64,000 nt of DNA from Linepithema humile (taxonomy: Eukaryota > Arthropoda > Insecta > Hymenoptera > Formicidae): positions 10,756,501-10,820,500 of the forward strand of contig NC_090134.1 of assembly GCF_040581485.1 (NCBI RefSeq), written 5' to 3'. The notes beneath the pieces are model-generated. The model worked only from the letters and a program-made list of their open reading frames with translations. It did not search any database and had not been told where the DNA came from. The position numbers and the translations under genes are program-made. The first letter of the stretch is position 1; every line of letters begins with the position of its first letter. Of the stretch, positions 1 through 12,700 are shown one piece after another.

Positions 1-173
1 ACATTTCTAGAAGCACAATTTGAAAAAATGCAACAATACATATGCACACAGTGACAAACAGTCCTCGGGATATCCGAATGAGCGCTCAAGGTAACATCGC
101 GGGGTCAGGGTCATAGGTGCAGTTACGTCGGAATTGAACATTATTTTCAGCGAGTACCGGCCACTTAACTTAG

Positions 174-205
174 GCATGCGCGCGCGTGTGCATATATGTG
201 CGTGT
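174..205. other. 32-bp alternating purine-pyrimidine tract
   Basis: Strict purine/pyrimidine alternation from GCATGCGCGCGCG through TGTGCATATATGTGCGTGT. Such CG/TG-rich tracts can adopt Z-form under supercoiling; the sequence shows only the potential. Confidence 0.6.
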
Positions 206-1264
206 CATAGGTCCTATTATCGCGGCCACTTGGTGCCGGAATGATGATACCAGTCTGCCCGCTGTTAAAGTTCGTATGTACTACGAGAGAGAGAGAGAGG
301 GGAAATACAATAGAATACGGCTCGATTCATTTCAAACGATCCATTTCAATCTCTCACAAATATAAAGTCGCTATTTTATGACGTCACTTCAATCGCACTT
401 TAAGAAACTTCGCACCGTATTATTTTTTTAACGTGATACAATATTCATCGTTATTTGAATAATTTGTCGCGGGAAATATTAAACAAATTTATAATTAAAA
501 AAAGGTTGAAAGATACGACACGGTAGAAAAAATGTTGCAAATAAATATTTAAAATGTATATAATCTTTACGTGGCGTGCATTTTCTCAAAACAAGTTCAG
601 TCGCAGATGAAATCCAACATATTGTACACTGACAGACCGCATCGTAGTAAAATATTTTCTCACCTCATATGTATTCCTCCTCCTCTCCCTGCGTCACCGA
701 AGAAATCTAGCCGCGAGTATAACATGGCGGTTATAAAACGTGCCTGACGCATCAGACGTAATAACATAAAGGCAAAATCTGCTACGCAAGAAGCTGTGGA
801 TGTTTGAGGCCGATCTTTGTGCACGCAACGTGCTGCACGATACTTTCAACACAAAGTTCTCGAATATGAGCGAAACGTCAACACCTTCGCGGAAAAAAGG
901 CTTAGAAGCTAGTTACGGCGAAAAGACTCGGCGGGAAAAAACGAGTTTCGCGCCGCTGCCCGGATCCGCGAATCAAACGTGAAGTGAAAGGGAAACGTGA
1001 CGGTAAATCGATCGGAGCATCGATAAAATTGAGAATGCACACGCGGTCTGCCGCTTTTAATGAATGAACGTCTCGTGAATATAGCAAGGGGGAGTAAGGA
1101 GGGCCCCTTCGAGCTCGGGGGGTGATGAGCGGTATGGCGATGAAGAACGGCAAGAAACGGCGGAGGGGGCGAATATACTTGCGTATAAGCGTATATACAC
1201 ATGGACGCATACACGCTGCTGGAGTTTAACGTTGTGTAATGCCGGGACGTAGCCGGAACGGATA

Positions 1265-1288
1265 GCGGCGGCGGCGGCGGCGGCGGCG
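1265..1288. repeat. (GGC)8 microsatellite
   Basis: Eight GCG/GGC triplets in a row followed by GACCGCGCGG. No frame through it extends into a recognisable protein. Confidence 0.85.
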
Positions 1289-2411
1289 ACCGCGCGGAGA
1301 TCTACATAATGTTTATTATGCTAACCTAGGCCAACGCGCTTGCATCAACAAGTGTTATATTATCATTCAAATAAAATGTTTTAATCTGCATACGTTTTAT
1401 CGCCCTCCCGCGGGCATACGGAATGCACCGCCGGCACGAGGCACGCGTTTCACGGCAGACACGCGCCCGTCGTTTTGGCTCTTTTAAACGTCCACCAAGC
1501 GAGCCCGAAGCGGAATTTCTTCCGGGGCGGTCCCTTCGACGGCGATTTCGACGCAATAGCGGAATATCCCACAGAAAAATTCATAGAAATTGCCCTGTGC
1601 ATAAACCATTTTTCTTTAGCAAAGACTCGGGAAAAGCCTAGCACTTTCATCTATATTTACAATGCTATAAAACTATCGATAAATGTAATTTTCGCATTAA
1701 AATTCTCACCAACTGGATTACACTAAATTTATTAAATGCAAAGCGGCGCCCTTATTTTTGTAAGTTTCTCACTCGACGTATTAAAAATACATAAATCAAG
1801 ATGATCGCTCTCGGGAGGCACGAAGCAGGCGAATTCGCCCCGGAAAGAGCCCTCGTAGAGGAGAATTCTCCGGGCTACGCGATATTATATTCAGAATTGG
1901 TCACTCGGAGACACTTTATCATCGTCCCGACGCTGAACGATACCTCCCGAAGGCAAAAACTTTATGGGAGATTTTCGATTAGACGGGAAGAAGCACGGCA
2001 AGATTTACGAAAAGTTTCCTAGCAAAAAGCTCTAATCTGAATGCGCTTTATCGGTCCCGCGGGTCGTGTCGCGTATAAAACACGCGAGAATGCCGCGTTC
2101 CGGCACACGAGTGCGTGTCACTGCGTGAAGATTTCTAAGGAACGCCTCCGTCTGTTGCAAAATGTGGAAAAAAGGCGGCCTGCGGCGGTTTCGTTCGCAA
2201 TTTGAAGCGTGACGACACGAATCCGTGCGGCACATAATTTAATTAATGACTCGCATGCCCGGTGACGACTGCGCGCGCGAGTAATTCAAGGGGGAAAAAC
2301 GAGCGAAAGGACCCAAATGCACACACGATCAATCACGCAACGAGCCGTGCTATGGCGCAGTAAAAGGAATGGGAAAACGAGGACACGAGCAGTGATAATA
2401 ATTTTTAAAAA

Positions 2412-5400
2412 AATATATATATATATATATGATAATTTAAATATTTTTTACGAATTATTCTGATATCCTTTTTTCTTTCCAGAAAAATAAACAAAAAGGA
2501 TTATCTTTCTATAACGTATAATTTGAATAATTTAGTACCATAATACATAGCTTTTTTAACTATTTTATACCACTGACTCGTCAAGTAAGAATTTTATATT
2601 TAAAATCTTCGAGATTCATCCGTAACACATGAACAGGGATTTTAAACGGTTAAAATCTTTAACTGAATTGCGTTTAATCTTGCGGTTTATATTTATTTAT
2701 GTATTATTTTAATTCTGTTGTCAAGGCATTGCTCGCCGTTTGTATGTTTTCACTGAGGATGGCCACAATAAATGTCTGCAAAACGTCTGCGATTATAATT
2801 CGTTTTATTAATATAAGAGCACCTAACACCTGGCTTTGGGCTTGCATAGCTATCATATTTAAATTGATAATTAGTTGATTAATAAGGCCCAAATAACTAT
2901 TTTCTATTTTTTTATTAATTAATTTGAATAATCTCCTTCTTTCTTTAAAACAAAGTTTGCATGGACAATCATATTTTAATGCAAATCTTATGTAATTAAA
3001 AAAAAATAAAAGACTATGTTGCGACTGCATACACAGTATATTAAGCTATAAAAATATTGTTTACAAATTTATCAATGCGATAGAGAAATTATCTGGCGAT
3101 CACTGATATCGTAATAACGCGAGACCTCAAAGACATTCGTTTCTTCTTCATCTTATTTACGGTCGATCCGGTAATCATATTATTATTTATATCCCCGTCT
3201 TTGTCCGCATTTCTGATCTCCGCCAGGCTCGTCCCGCTCCCTTGGAGCCATTCGCGCGACCATCAGGATGAGATCTCTTTCCGTACCACCTGTGTGTCTT
3301 TATTATTCAGCAATGCAAATAGATTACTGGCGCATTACCATAATTAGATTCAATATTTGTAGCTTGTCATGCAGTTACTATAATTCATCAGGGCGACCAC
3401 GCGTCTGACCAGCGATTTGTCAGCTCGATCTCGTCCCACAAGTGAAAAATGTATGATTAATATGTAGCGCGGTTCCACACTACGACGAAATTAGCACGAT
3501 AATCTCCCATTCATTTCTCACCGCAAATTCTAATACTTTTTCGACGGAGTCACATAACCCTTGTATCGAGGTACGCGACTGCACACGCCAGCTTAATAGA
3601 AACGAGTTTCGGACGGCCACAAAAACGTGACATGCGAATTAATTTCTTAAACATCGAAGAGCGATCTGAATTAATTATGATTAATTTCTGTTATTATGTA
3701 CGGCTCTGCCGACATCAGGGCTCTGACAACGATTATTCGTCAAGCCTTAATAAGCTTATTTAAAATTACGATATTTATCAGGTTTAAATTGTAATTATTT
3801 AACAAAAAATATCAATATCTATCGAGTCACACGCGAGCAATTATATGTATGTCGCTTAATAAAGTTTTCACACTTACTGCGCACTATTAAGCGCCGATCC
3901 ACCCGCCATAAATCTGTAATCATAACGCCACGACACATCTTTCTCATAAATAATTCAGAACAAACTTTGCGCGCGAGAAAAATGCAGGAATAGGCCTCGA
4001 CGATACCTGTGTTTCGACCCTAGCTTTGCCGAAGGCCACCATAAGGTAATAACTTATCGCGCGAATGCTTTTCCGCGTAAACGTGTACTCTCCGAGAGTA
4101 GTTTCGCGAAGGTCAACAATGGTGGAACGCGAGTATTTCCAACTAAATGATAAACCAACAAAACCATCGCGGTTAGACGAAAATAAACAGTAAATAAATT
4201 CACCGAGTACGAGATGACGGAGGCCTCTTTTCTTTTCTGACTAATTTGCATGAACAGGAAGAGCAAACCGAGTATTCCGAGAGAAGCATTGATAGATTTG
4301 TCGTGCTGTGCGATTGTTCGCGCGCGAGTTTGTCGCTCGTGACTTTATAACTTCTGACTCTCGATTACGGCGTGTCAATCCGTGTCGCAAATTATCATAA
4401 AAGCTTCTATTATTATTTTTACACACCAGCCGGTAATTCCGGTTGTCTCGCGGCTGACGAAATGGGTCGCGGTTTATGTCACAGCGTGTCAGCTTGTCAT
4501 TACGCGTTTCGCGTACAGAGAGTGCATTTCGCGAAGTCGAGATGCATTTGTGATGCATAACGCTCACGAGTACCGCACTTTACTCTGCAGTGAGTTAAAA
4601 AGATTTCATGAACATACAAATAGGAGTCAAGCACGGCAAGTATAAGCTTTGCAAATGAAACCAATTATCTTTGATGTATAAAAAAATTGTATAAAAATGC
4701 GAAAGAGTTGACGAATGTCAGTCAACATTTATGAAAATATTTTATTTCGAGGAAACAAGCATCTCTTTTCTCTAACTTGAAGAAAAAATAAATTTCTTTA
4801 ACTTGAAACAAAAACAAATTTCAATAGCATAATTCACAGAGCTTTTTCTGACGAATGTTTTTGGGTTAGTTAGTATAGACTGCGGTGGACGTTTGCCCTC
4901 AATTAACTTTATAAGTGAGTAAGGAGGCGTGCGCCCGATCGTCCGTCAGTTTGTTCGTATCTCTATTGCATGCGATGTTCATTGTACAAGTGCCAAATCT
5001 CACTACCGGGTGTTGGGCACTTATATCGATGTTTAATAGAATCACGGAAGAGCGGAAAACCCATCGCGCCAAGATTATTTCGTTTGCAAGATAAAGACAC
5101 GCTTATCGCGCATTGTTTTTCAGATAATGTTGAAACAGATACATTACAAATTGTTGCAGATCAATAAATAAGCGATTTATAATATAATAATATGTGATGT
5201 AAGATAATAAATAAATTATATCAAATAATTAATATTGCACGAGAAAATATATTTACAAGGAATTTACCGGTAATCGCACATGTCAACTCATATGATTGAC
5301 AGTCACTAATTTTCAATATCTTCTTTTCAATTATCATCTCTTCTCGGAATGTTCAGTGATACATACACGTAACAGAAGTCTCAGAAAGATCAAAGGTTAA

Positions 5401-5673
5401 TTCTAAATATCAACTGGATAAATCTTCGCTTTGAATCGAAATAATCGTCCAAAATAACCTAGACATTAAAAAATCTTAGTGAAGCAATATTTCTCCAATC
5501 ATATGGCAATTTACCAAGTGATCGTCTCCTACGCTCTTATGATTCAATTCAGCATCGATGTCTGTTGTTTTTGCGATTAAGCGCATTTCCGCGGGTAGTG
5601 CAAGACAACGCGAACATAAGTCAAGTGTTGGCGAATCCTGACGGAATCTCGACTACTTAAAAAAAGAGTTTTT
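2412..5673. other. AT-rich gene-free sequence
   Basis: Begins with an (AT)n run at 2412-2430. Contains octamers ATGCAAAT at 2979-2986 and 3313-3320, and ATTTGCAT at 4244-4251. A 108-codon minus-strand ATG frame at 2704-3030 is AT-biased and matches nothing I know. No RNA gene recognised. Confidence 0.45.
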
Positions 5674-5674
5674 T

Positions 5675-5741
<67 letters not shown>
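5674..5741. repeat. (CT)n-(ATCT)n compound microsatellite
   Basis: CT repeats at 5674-5690 pass into about 13 uninterrupted ATCT tetramers up to 5741. Confidence 0.93.
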
Positions 5742-5742
<1 letters not shown>

Positions 5743-7245
5743 CGATGCTCGTTCAATCTTTTTTGTACCGCATCGGTCGGTCGCGTATGCACGTACCAAC
5801 ACTCTCGAAAATACTCGCGTAAGCACACAAACGTACCTATCTACGTGCGTATATGTGTACGCAAAATAAGGAAGAAGAAAAAAAATCGCGACGTACACGG
5901 ATAAACCGAGTCCGCCTACGCCGAGCGTATACCGCACAAGAGGCGCACTGCGCTCTGTGTGACGTTACACACATGTTACACACACGTTACGCGACACGTG
6001 GAGGTACAGGTGTACGTTGCACAGGCGCATGCGTAGGCTCGTTTACTTAGCCAATGCCATACCTGAGTTATTTATCTGCTTTTGCCCGGCAGCGCCAACC
6101 GAGAATGCCTCTATATACGAGCCAACACTCCTAGAGAGCCGTGCGCGCGTGGGTCCCACGAGTTGTTCAAGGCCTACCTGGTTATGTTGCTGTCGGATGC
6201 GCGATCGGTTCTCCCGTTTCTTTCTTACGTTCTCTACGTCGCGATCTCTGCGTTTGTCTCCGTCACTTCGGTCTCCTCCTCGTTTCTTTTTTCTCGTCTC
6301 TTTACCCCTCTTTCCCTTTCTTGATCCACTCTGCTGGAACCATTAAGTATCTCCAAAAAAAAAAAAAAAAAATAAAATAAAATAAAAAATAAAAGAATCC
6401 AGAAAATCGGCGAAAAAAATAGCCGAGAGACAGTGCGAGATTGGCATAAGAGAACAATCTCGAGGAATCTCCCGCGAAGTGGATCCAGCACTTAACATCG
6501 ACGAGTTCGCGCGTCTCGATGGTCTCGAGTGCGACCAAGAACGATCGTCAGACGATGACGTCGATTCGCGCCGACGTGTTTTCGATCACGATAAGTGGAG
6601 GACGTGTTGGATTTACGAAATCGACCTGCGTCTGCGAGAGATTTACAGACGACGAAGCACAGAGTGATATTTCGAGCTTACATTTGTTTGCAGCTTTGTT
6701 TATAAACTTTATTAATTATTTGTATAAAAAAATCTTCGCTGCGACTTAATTCGGTCAAGAAGATTATGTTCTCTCGCGGATTCAATTGCGGAGCAGCGGC
6801 GTTCTCTCTAGGAGAGATAGAGCCGAATAAAAAACCTCGACGAAAAACGGAGATTTGGTGCAGAGATACGTAAACGATGGATGAGATCTCGCGTATGCGG
6901 CTCGTGCTTGCTCTCCGTAGCCGGATTGTTGAATGACGTCAGCGTCACCGGAAATGGAATGTAGGTAGCGGTGCTTATTAAGCTTTAGAGTACGGGGGAG
7001 GGATAGAGAGAAGGAGAGAGAGACGAAAAGAGAATGAGAGAGGAAGAGCGCGATGAAACAGGCGGCGAGAGGGAGAGAAAGAGGTCTAGAGAGAAAATGA
7101 GCGGAGAGAGGGAAGGATGGCGTTCAATTGTTTCCTCCGCACACGCGTGCCGCGTATGCACGTAGGTACATACCTACGTCCGTTCGTATATAGAAGACGA
7201 CGAGAAACGACGACGCTGCGCGCTGCGGAGATCCTAGTGTGGGCA

Positions 7246-7325
7246 TCGACTATTAAATCAATGCGCTGGTGTCAGGATCTGTTCACGCCTCGCTAATACG
7301 CCTGTGGAATGTCAACGAGGCGACT
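7246..7325 (+). repeat. Paired diverged module, copy A
   Basis: Shares four blocks in the same order with copy B at 8541-8632: CTATTAAATCA, CACGCCTCG(C/T)TAAT(A/G)CGC, GAATGTCA and AGGCGA. The distance from the third block start to the fourth is 11 bases in both copies. Indels between blocks break any shared reading frame, so conservation is not at protein level. Confidence 0.6.
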
Positions 7326-8540
7326 ACCTTGAGAGGAGAAGGCTGGCCGCTGCGATATGGGAAATCTTGCGAATTGTTAAGCACGAGGGATAAGACGGTT
7401 GTACCCGCGAGTTCTTCGGCGAGTCAGCATTTTTACCACAAAATGCTGCGAAAATGCCATCAAAATGACATGCAAGTGGTATATGAAGGAACATTTGTCG
7501 TGAAAAGAGAATGAAACTTGATCGTTGTAAAATTTATGGAGAAATGTTTCAATTAGCTCGAAATATGTTTGATTTTGGACTAATAAAACCACTAATGACG
7601 AGATCAGTTCGATTCCAATGAATAGAATGACAAGCTGGCGAGCAAGGAAAAATTCTATTTTTAATTATTTTATTTTACACGATAAATGGAAGAAATAATT
7701 GCACGTGTTTTGGAATATTTCCTTGATTGCTCAAGTCGTTTGTAGGAAACGTGAGTAAGTCGCGCGATTGTATTCGGAGGAATGGCATATTTAATCGAGA
7801 TTGGACACCACGTTGTGGTTTGGATGCGTATTATTCTTACAACAATCGTATTTCCATTTCCTTCTTCTTCAAAGCATCTACATGCATACGTGCGAGCGAG
7901 AACGACCACGTCTGTGCGTTCGTTACGCTTCACGTCCCACGAGAATGAGAGAGACAACTATTAAGGGAGCGACGAAATGTTCGTCAATAACTAATTAACA
8001 GAAGTAACGACAATTCGCGGGCTCGAACAACACGCTCGACAGGCGAACGAGAAACTCTACGCGTATACATATTCCGTAATTACAGCCGGCGCTATCTTGT
8101 CGCACGTACACACTACTTCCATTCGCCTTTCGTCATTATATAGAGTGTTTCATCGCGAGGAGAAAAATTCCGAATAACTTGAAGAAAATACAATATGATT
8201 TAAAGTTATAAAAATATATAAGCATTGTAAATATCAAAAAGAGGAAGAAAATATTTATGTTCGCAATATTCAATGCTATCGCTTTCGAAAGCATCGAACG
8301 TTCTCTTTCGAGCAACTCTGATAGTAAGATGTCGAGGTTTGTTCGCATCTTGCATGTATTCGCGAGGAATGCCAGCGAACAAAGCACGAACGGCAGTGAT
8401 CTAAGTGATGAAGATCCAGTAGAGCCGCGTGAGAGGTGTCGCTAAGTATAATTATAGTGTTCCAGATAAGGTCGAGGCAACATGTAGCAACCGACTATGA
8501 ATGGCTACCGGTCTCTTGTATGAGCGGTTACTTTTATCAA

Positions 8541-8632
8541 TCGGCTATTAAATCAGCGCAATGCTGGTCGATCGCGCGACAGCGTACACGCCTCGTTAAT
8601 GCGCGATCCGAAGAATGTCAGGAAGGCGATCG
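8541..8632 (+). repeat. Paired diverged module, copy B
   Basis: Second copy of the module at 7246-7325, same orientation, about 1.3 kb away, slightly longer because of short insertions between the first two blocks. It could be an old tandem duplication, a duplicated regulatory module, or two copies of an unrecognised dispersed repeat. Confidence 0.6.
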
Positions 8633-9259
8633 GGATTGGTGGCAGTGATAGTGCGATCTCGAGAGAACCGGACTGCGTGCCCGTACAACGACTACATCGA
8701 ACCACCCTCTCACGTCATCTGCTATTTTAGCATTAAAATAGGGATCGGCTAAAGTATGAATTTATTATTTCTTCCTAGAGTTTACTACTTTACTCTCCTT
8801 TATCTATTTACGGTTTTTTTTATATACTTCAATTAGACATTTATGCAAGAAATATTAAATTAATCGAAATATTACCGCGCAAGATACAAATTATCACTAC
8901 TGCAATATGTTACAGAATTGTAGAAAATGAGAATGTAAAGTTTCAGTGAAAATACTGAATCGATCATAAAACAGAAGTATACTGACGGATATAAGAGTTT
9001 GAGAAATTGAAGAGAAACGATTTTTGAATCGACACGATGACCAAAAGAAACGACACAGATCCCGAAAAACGCAGCGTCGCGGCGCAAATTGCAACGTGCA
9101 CGCATGAGTCCATGCAGACGGCGTGCTACGCCTATAACAATAATTTCGGTAGGTGTGAACGGAACTGTCGGAAGTAGGGATGGTGGAAGAACAGGGGAGG
9201 AAACGCGAATGCGAGCCGCAAAGCGCATGCCCGCCGCAATCCGAAGGGATTGACGAGGG

Positions 9260-9719
9260 TTGATTAGCGCCTGCGCCGCCTTGTCCCTCCTGTGCCCTCC
9301 CTTTCCTTCCTCCTTCAGAAACTCGCCCCTCTCTTATCAGTCATCCCAACCAGCCGTCATCCCCTCCTCTCGCCAGCCACCACCGTTTCTCCTCACCGCT
9401 TTCACCCCTTCCGTCATTGTTTTTCCCGTCCTCTCGCGTTTCTCTCCGTCCCTCGTTCGCGCATTTCCCTTTCTCTTCTCTCAACTTTCCCTCTCTTCTA
9501 TCTCGGAGGACTCCTTCCCCCTCGCCCACCTTTGCATTTCCCCTCACCGAGCGTCTCCGTCTTCGCTTTCCCTCTCCTTCTCTCCTGTCGGTCAGTTTCA
9601 CCCCCTTTCGATACGCCGCTCATTGTTCGCGCGTGTCACGCATCGCCGAGGTGAAACCATCCGACGATTTCCTGGCTGGCACCTGGTTTCGCGCATTGGT
9701 TTTTTTTCTCTCTATCGCC

Positions 9720-9750
<31 letters not shown>

Positions 9751-9770
9751 GCTTTCATCGCAAAAAGCGT
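9260..9770. repeat. Pyrimidine-rich low-complexity block ending in (CT)n
   Basis: About 500 bases of C/T-rich plus strand (CCCTCTCC, TTCCCTCT and similar) ending in a pure CT run at about 9718-9748. Long open frames on the plus strand here (Ser/Pro/Leu/Phe-rich) are a by-product of the composition and are not called as genes. Confidence 0.75.
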
Positions 9771-12700
9771 TGTTACCAATGACCAGTCGGAGGACACACG
9801 ATCGGCAGGTCGTGACGAGACGACGGAAGGGGCGGACAACTTCCGAAGTGACCGATGTCACTGTCAACGGCGGGAGAGCAAGGCTAACGAGGGTGTGACA
9901 GGTGTAGCGTCAAATTAGTATGCTTGTGATCCCAGCTGGGGGGCGAGTTGCGTCGTTGGGGGTGAAATCGGTGAAGAACGGGGAAGATGCTTAGCGGTTT
10001 TATAATAGCGTCGTTTAAAGGGTGCCGCATTTTTTGCAAACGCTTAAGGTGGGATTTAAATGCTTTACATCGGAATATATTATCGTAAATCTGATATATT
10101 ATGCAATATCAATGAATCGTCAGGTTGTAGCACTTGATATAATAATTAATACTGATTAATACTAACGACACAGGCACATTATAAAAACAGATTTTTTTGT
10201 GATTTATTCTTATATAAGATTGTATTATTGATGATGTTGGTTTATCAATGATGCAAATATGTGTATATTAAGATCACCAAAAGCAAATGTGTTACAATAC
10301 TTTGCGTAATTCATAAGCATTATTCTTCAGTAGATTTTATTAAATCGATATTTAACGATCTTTTAAGTGCGTAAAAAGTTTAAAAAAGAAAAGAATTAGT
10401 AGCGCATAATCTGCCGAGATAATAACTTGGACACATTTGAAAATAATTTTCTTGAATTCCTGTGCTCAATGATTCATTTAAATACCGCACATTTAAAGCT
10501 TGATCACGCAATGTGTCGCGTTTCGTTTATTCTCCGTGAAAAAAGGGAATGCGGTGAGAAAAATGCTTACATTCCGCGGGGAATCTCGCCCTTTCAGCCC
10601 TTTGCGTGATACATCTTAATCGGACGTACATTTCCACACATAATTAAAGCCGATTCACACATTAACATAACAATCTGCTCCGCGTGGATGCGCCCGGATG
10701 GCGCACCGTGCACTTAAACGTCGCGCATCGGGGAATGCTCGTTCTTTCGTTGGCAGAAACGAGGAACCGGAAGCACGTGTCAGTCATTTGATCGTCATCT
10801 CTGATGTGAACTACGCGACCGGCTGCGACCGCGTGCGTCAGCAGAATAGGACTGCTCATATCGCCGTATCGATCTTTAATGACATGCTTTTTAATCCGGA
10901 ACAGATCCCTTTCTTAACAGACATTTCTTTGTTATTTTTTATGTACATTAGTAAATATTATAACTATTAAAATAAGTCAATTAGACGAATTAGACTGAAG
11001 AATAATATTTTAATCATCATTTTTAATCCTAAAGCTTTCGTTACTCATTTTCAATGGCTCACAATTTGGCAAAGATCGATTGATACTTTCATGACTCTGA
11101 TACTTTCGCCATGGAAAAGTCAAAATTCATAAAAAATGTGCTGTTCGAGACTGTGATGCGATAGTAGTCGACACACACCCAGTATATCTTGATAAGCGCC
11201 AAAACGAGCGACGACAAGAAATGGCGGCTGATCGCGCTGCTCACCGCGGCTATCGACGACCGCGATTATGATTATCGGCGTTATCCTCGTCTGTCTTTTA
11301 CTCCCTCAGTAGAGATTACCCGGAGCACGCTGCGCGCTTCCGAAGTGAGTAGATCGTAACGCGATACCTTTGCTGTGACGCCCATTCGCCTTGATTGGCG
11401 GAGATTGTCGCACCGTCAGAAAGTCACGATCTTCGCCACTAGCATAATCGTCGCTATCAAATTTGCATATTAATGTCTTGAAGATTTTTCATGTTATATT
11501 ATTGTCACGGAAGATCAAACTTTTCAAAATTAATTCGGAAATTATACATTTACCTATAAAAATTTATAATCAAGATTTTGCAAGGTTTGCTACAGCTTTA
11601 AATTAAAAACTTAAAATTCACCACAGGATTGCGTAATTTTTTCTAGTTGACTAAATTTACAAAGTGTGGTCAATATAAAATTTTCAGATCCTCTTTATTA
11701 TTCCTCAATGAAATTTAATTATTGTTTCGAACATTTGATGATTTAATTTTCAGCTAAGAGGTGAGGACTAAATAATGCATCGAAAGGTTAATTTGTGCGC
11801 GGGAAAGTTACAGTAGGAAGCGAACGCAGACAATGAAATCAACGGGTTGTTTCCCGACCGCGCGATCATATTCTTTCGCCTTTAACAGCCGTAAAAATAA
11901 GCGCGACATAAACCTCAAACAATGCATGTAAAAACCGACTGTAAAAATACTTTCACGCGCTTGCGCGCGGGAAGGACTGGCATGTTCCGCGCGCCTTTCT
12001 CATCAGCGTGAAAAGCGCGAGCAGAAAAATATTATCCCCTCGAATAAATGTGGTGAGTTGTAAAAAGGACGACGCCGCGGCTTACTCGGTCGAGATTTAC
12101 GAGACAAACGAACGCGTTCGGAATATAACGGTCAGTTGTAGTCCGTGTCGTTTGGCGTGGCGCGAGAAGTGATTAAAGTGGTTTGAGCCCGTTACACAAT
12201 TGGACACCGCGTTCGGCTGGAAGAAACGAGCTGTTACGTGGTTGTCCTACCGATACAATAAAGACGACGCCTTTATCGATTCATCGTGCACCTGCTAATT
12301 TTGCGGTGGCAAAATCGCCGCAACGACGAACCAATCGATCGAAAGAGGCAAAAGATAAAACAAAAAAGTGACACAGTATTTTAGATAAAAAATAGTAAGA
12401 AATATACAAAATTAATAAAATCAGAAAATTTGTATTGATAGTTTGTTGGAAAATAATTGAACTGAAATTGATCCAAGGATCTCACTGAAAAACGTATTCT
12501 GTATATTTATTACTTTCTAAATTTGCATTAAAATGTTTTTATTGTCAGAATCAATTTAACTGCGCGCCGAATTCTAAGCAAAGCTGCTTAGCTATTTGAA
12601 TAATTCGCATTTTATAGATTATTATTTTTTAATTAGTGCTCGAATCAGCTGTGCGTTGTTCGTTGGTAAATCAATAAAAATATATGGCGGAATACCGCAT

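Larger units (their letters stand above)
1..2411. other. Gene-free sequence, 3' side of vvl
   Basis: No coding frame that I can support. Short simple repeats (GA at 284-299, GGC at 1265-1288) and one TATCGATA palindrome (DRE core) at 1675-1682. The remaining sequence is unremarkable, with GC-richer patches at 0.8-1.6 kb and 1.8-2.3 kb. Confidence 0.5.
5742..9259. other. Gene-free sequence with poly(A) tract and a two-copy module
   Basis: Contains an 18-base A run at 6355-6372, purine-rich GAGAGA patches at about 6990-7100, and the paired module described separately (7246-7325 and 8541-8632). CREB-like TGACGTCA/G cores occur near 6550 and 6934. No supported gene. Confidence 0.45.

Noticed and set aside
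2704..3030. 108-codon ATG frame with hydrophobic segments, considered as a chemoreceptor fragment
   Set aside because: No receptor signature motif could be recognised, the composition matches the AT-rich flanks, and no second exon was seen.
9260..9898. 212-codon Ser/Pro/Leu-rich plus-strand frame
   Set aside because: Produced by a pyrimidine-rich tract; overlapping frames on the same strand are also open.
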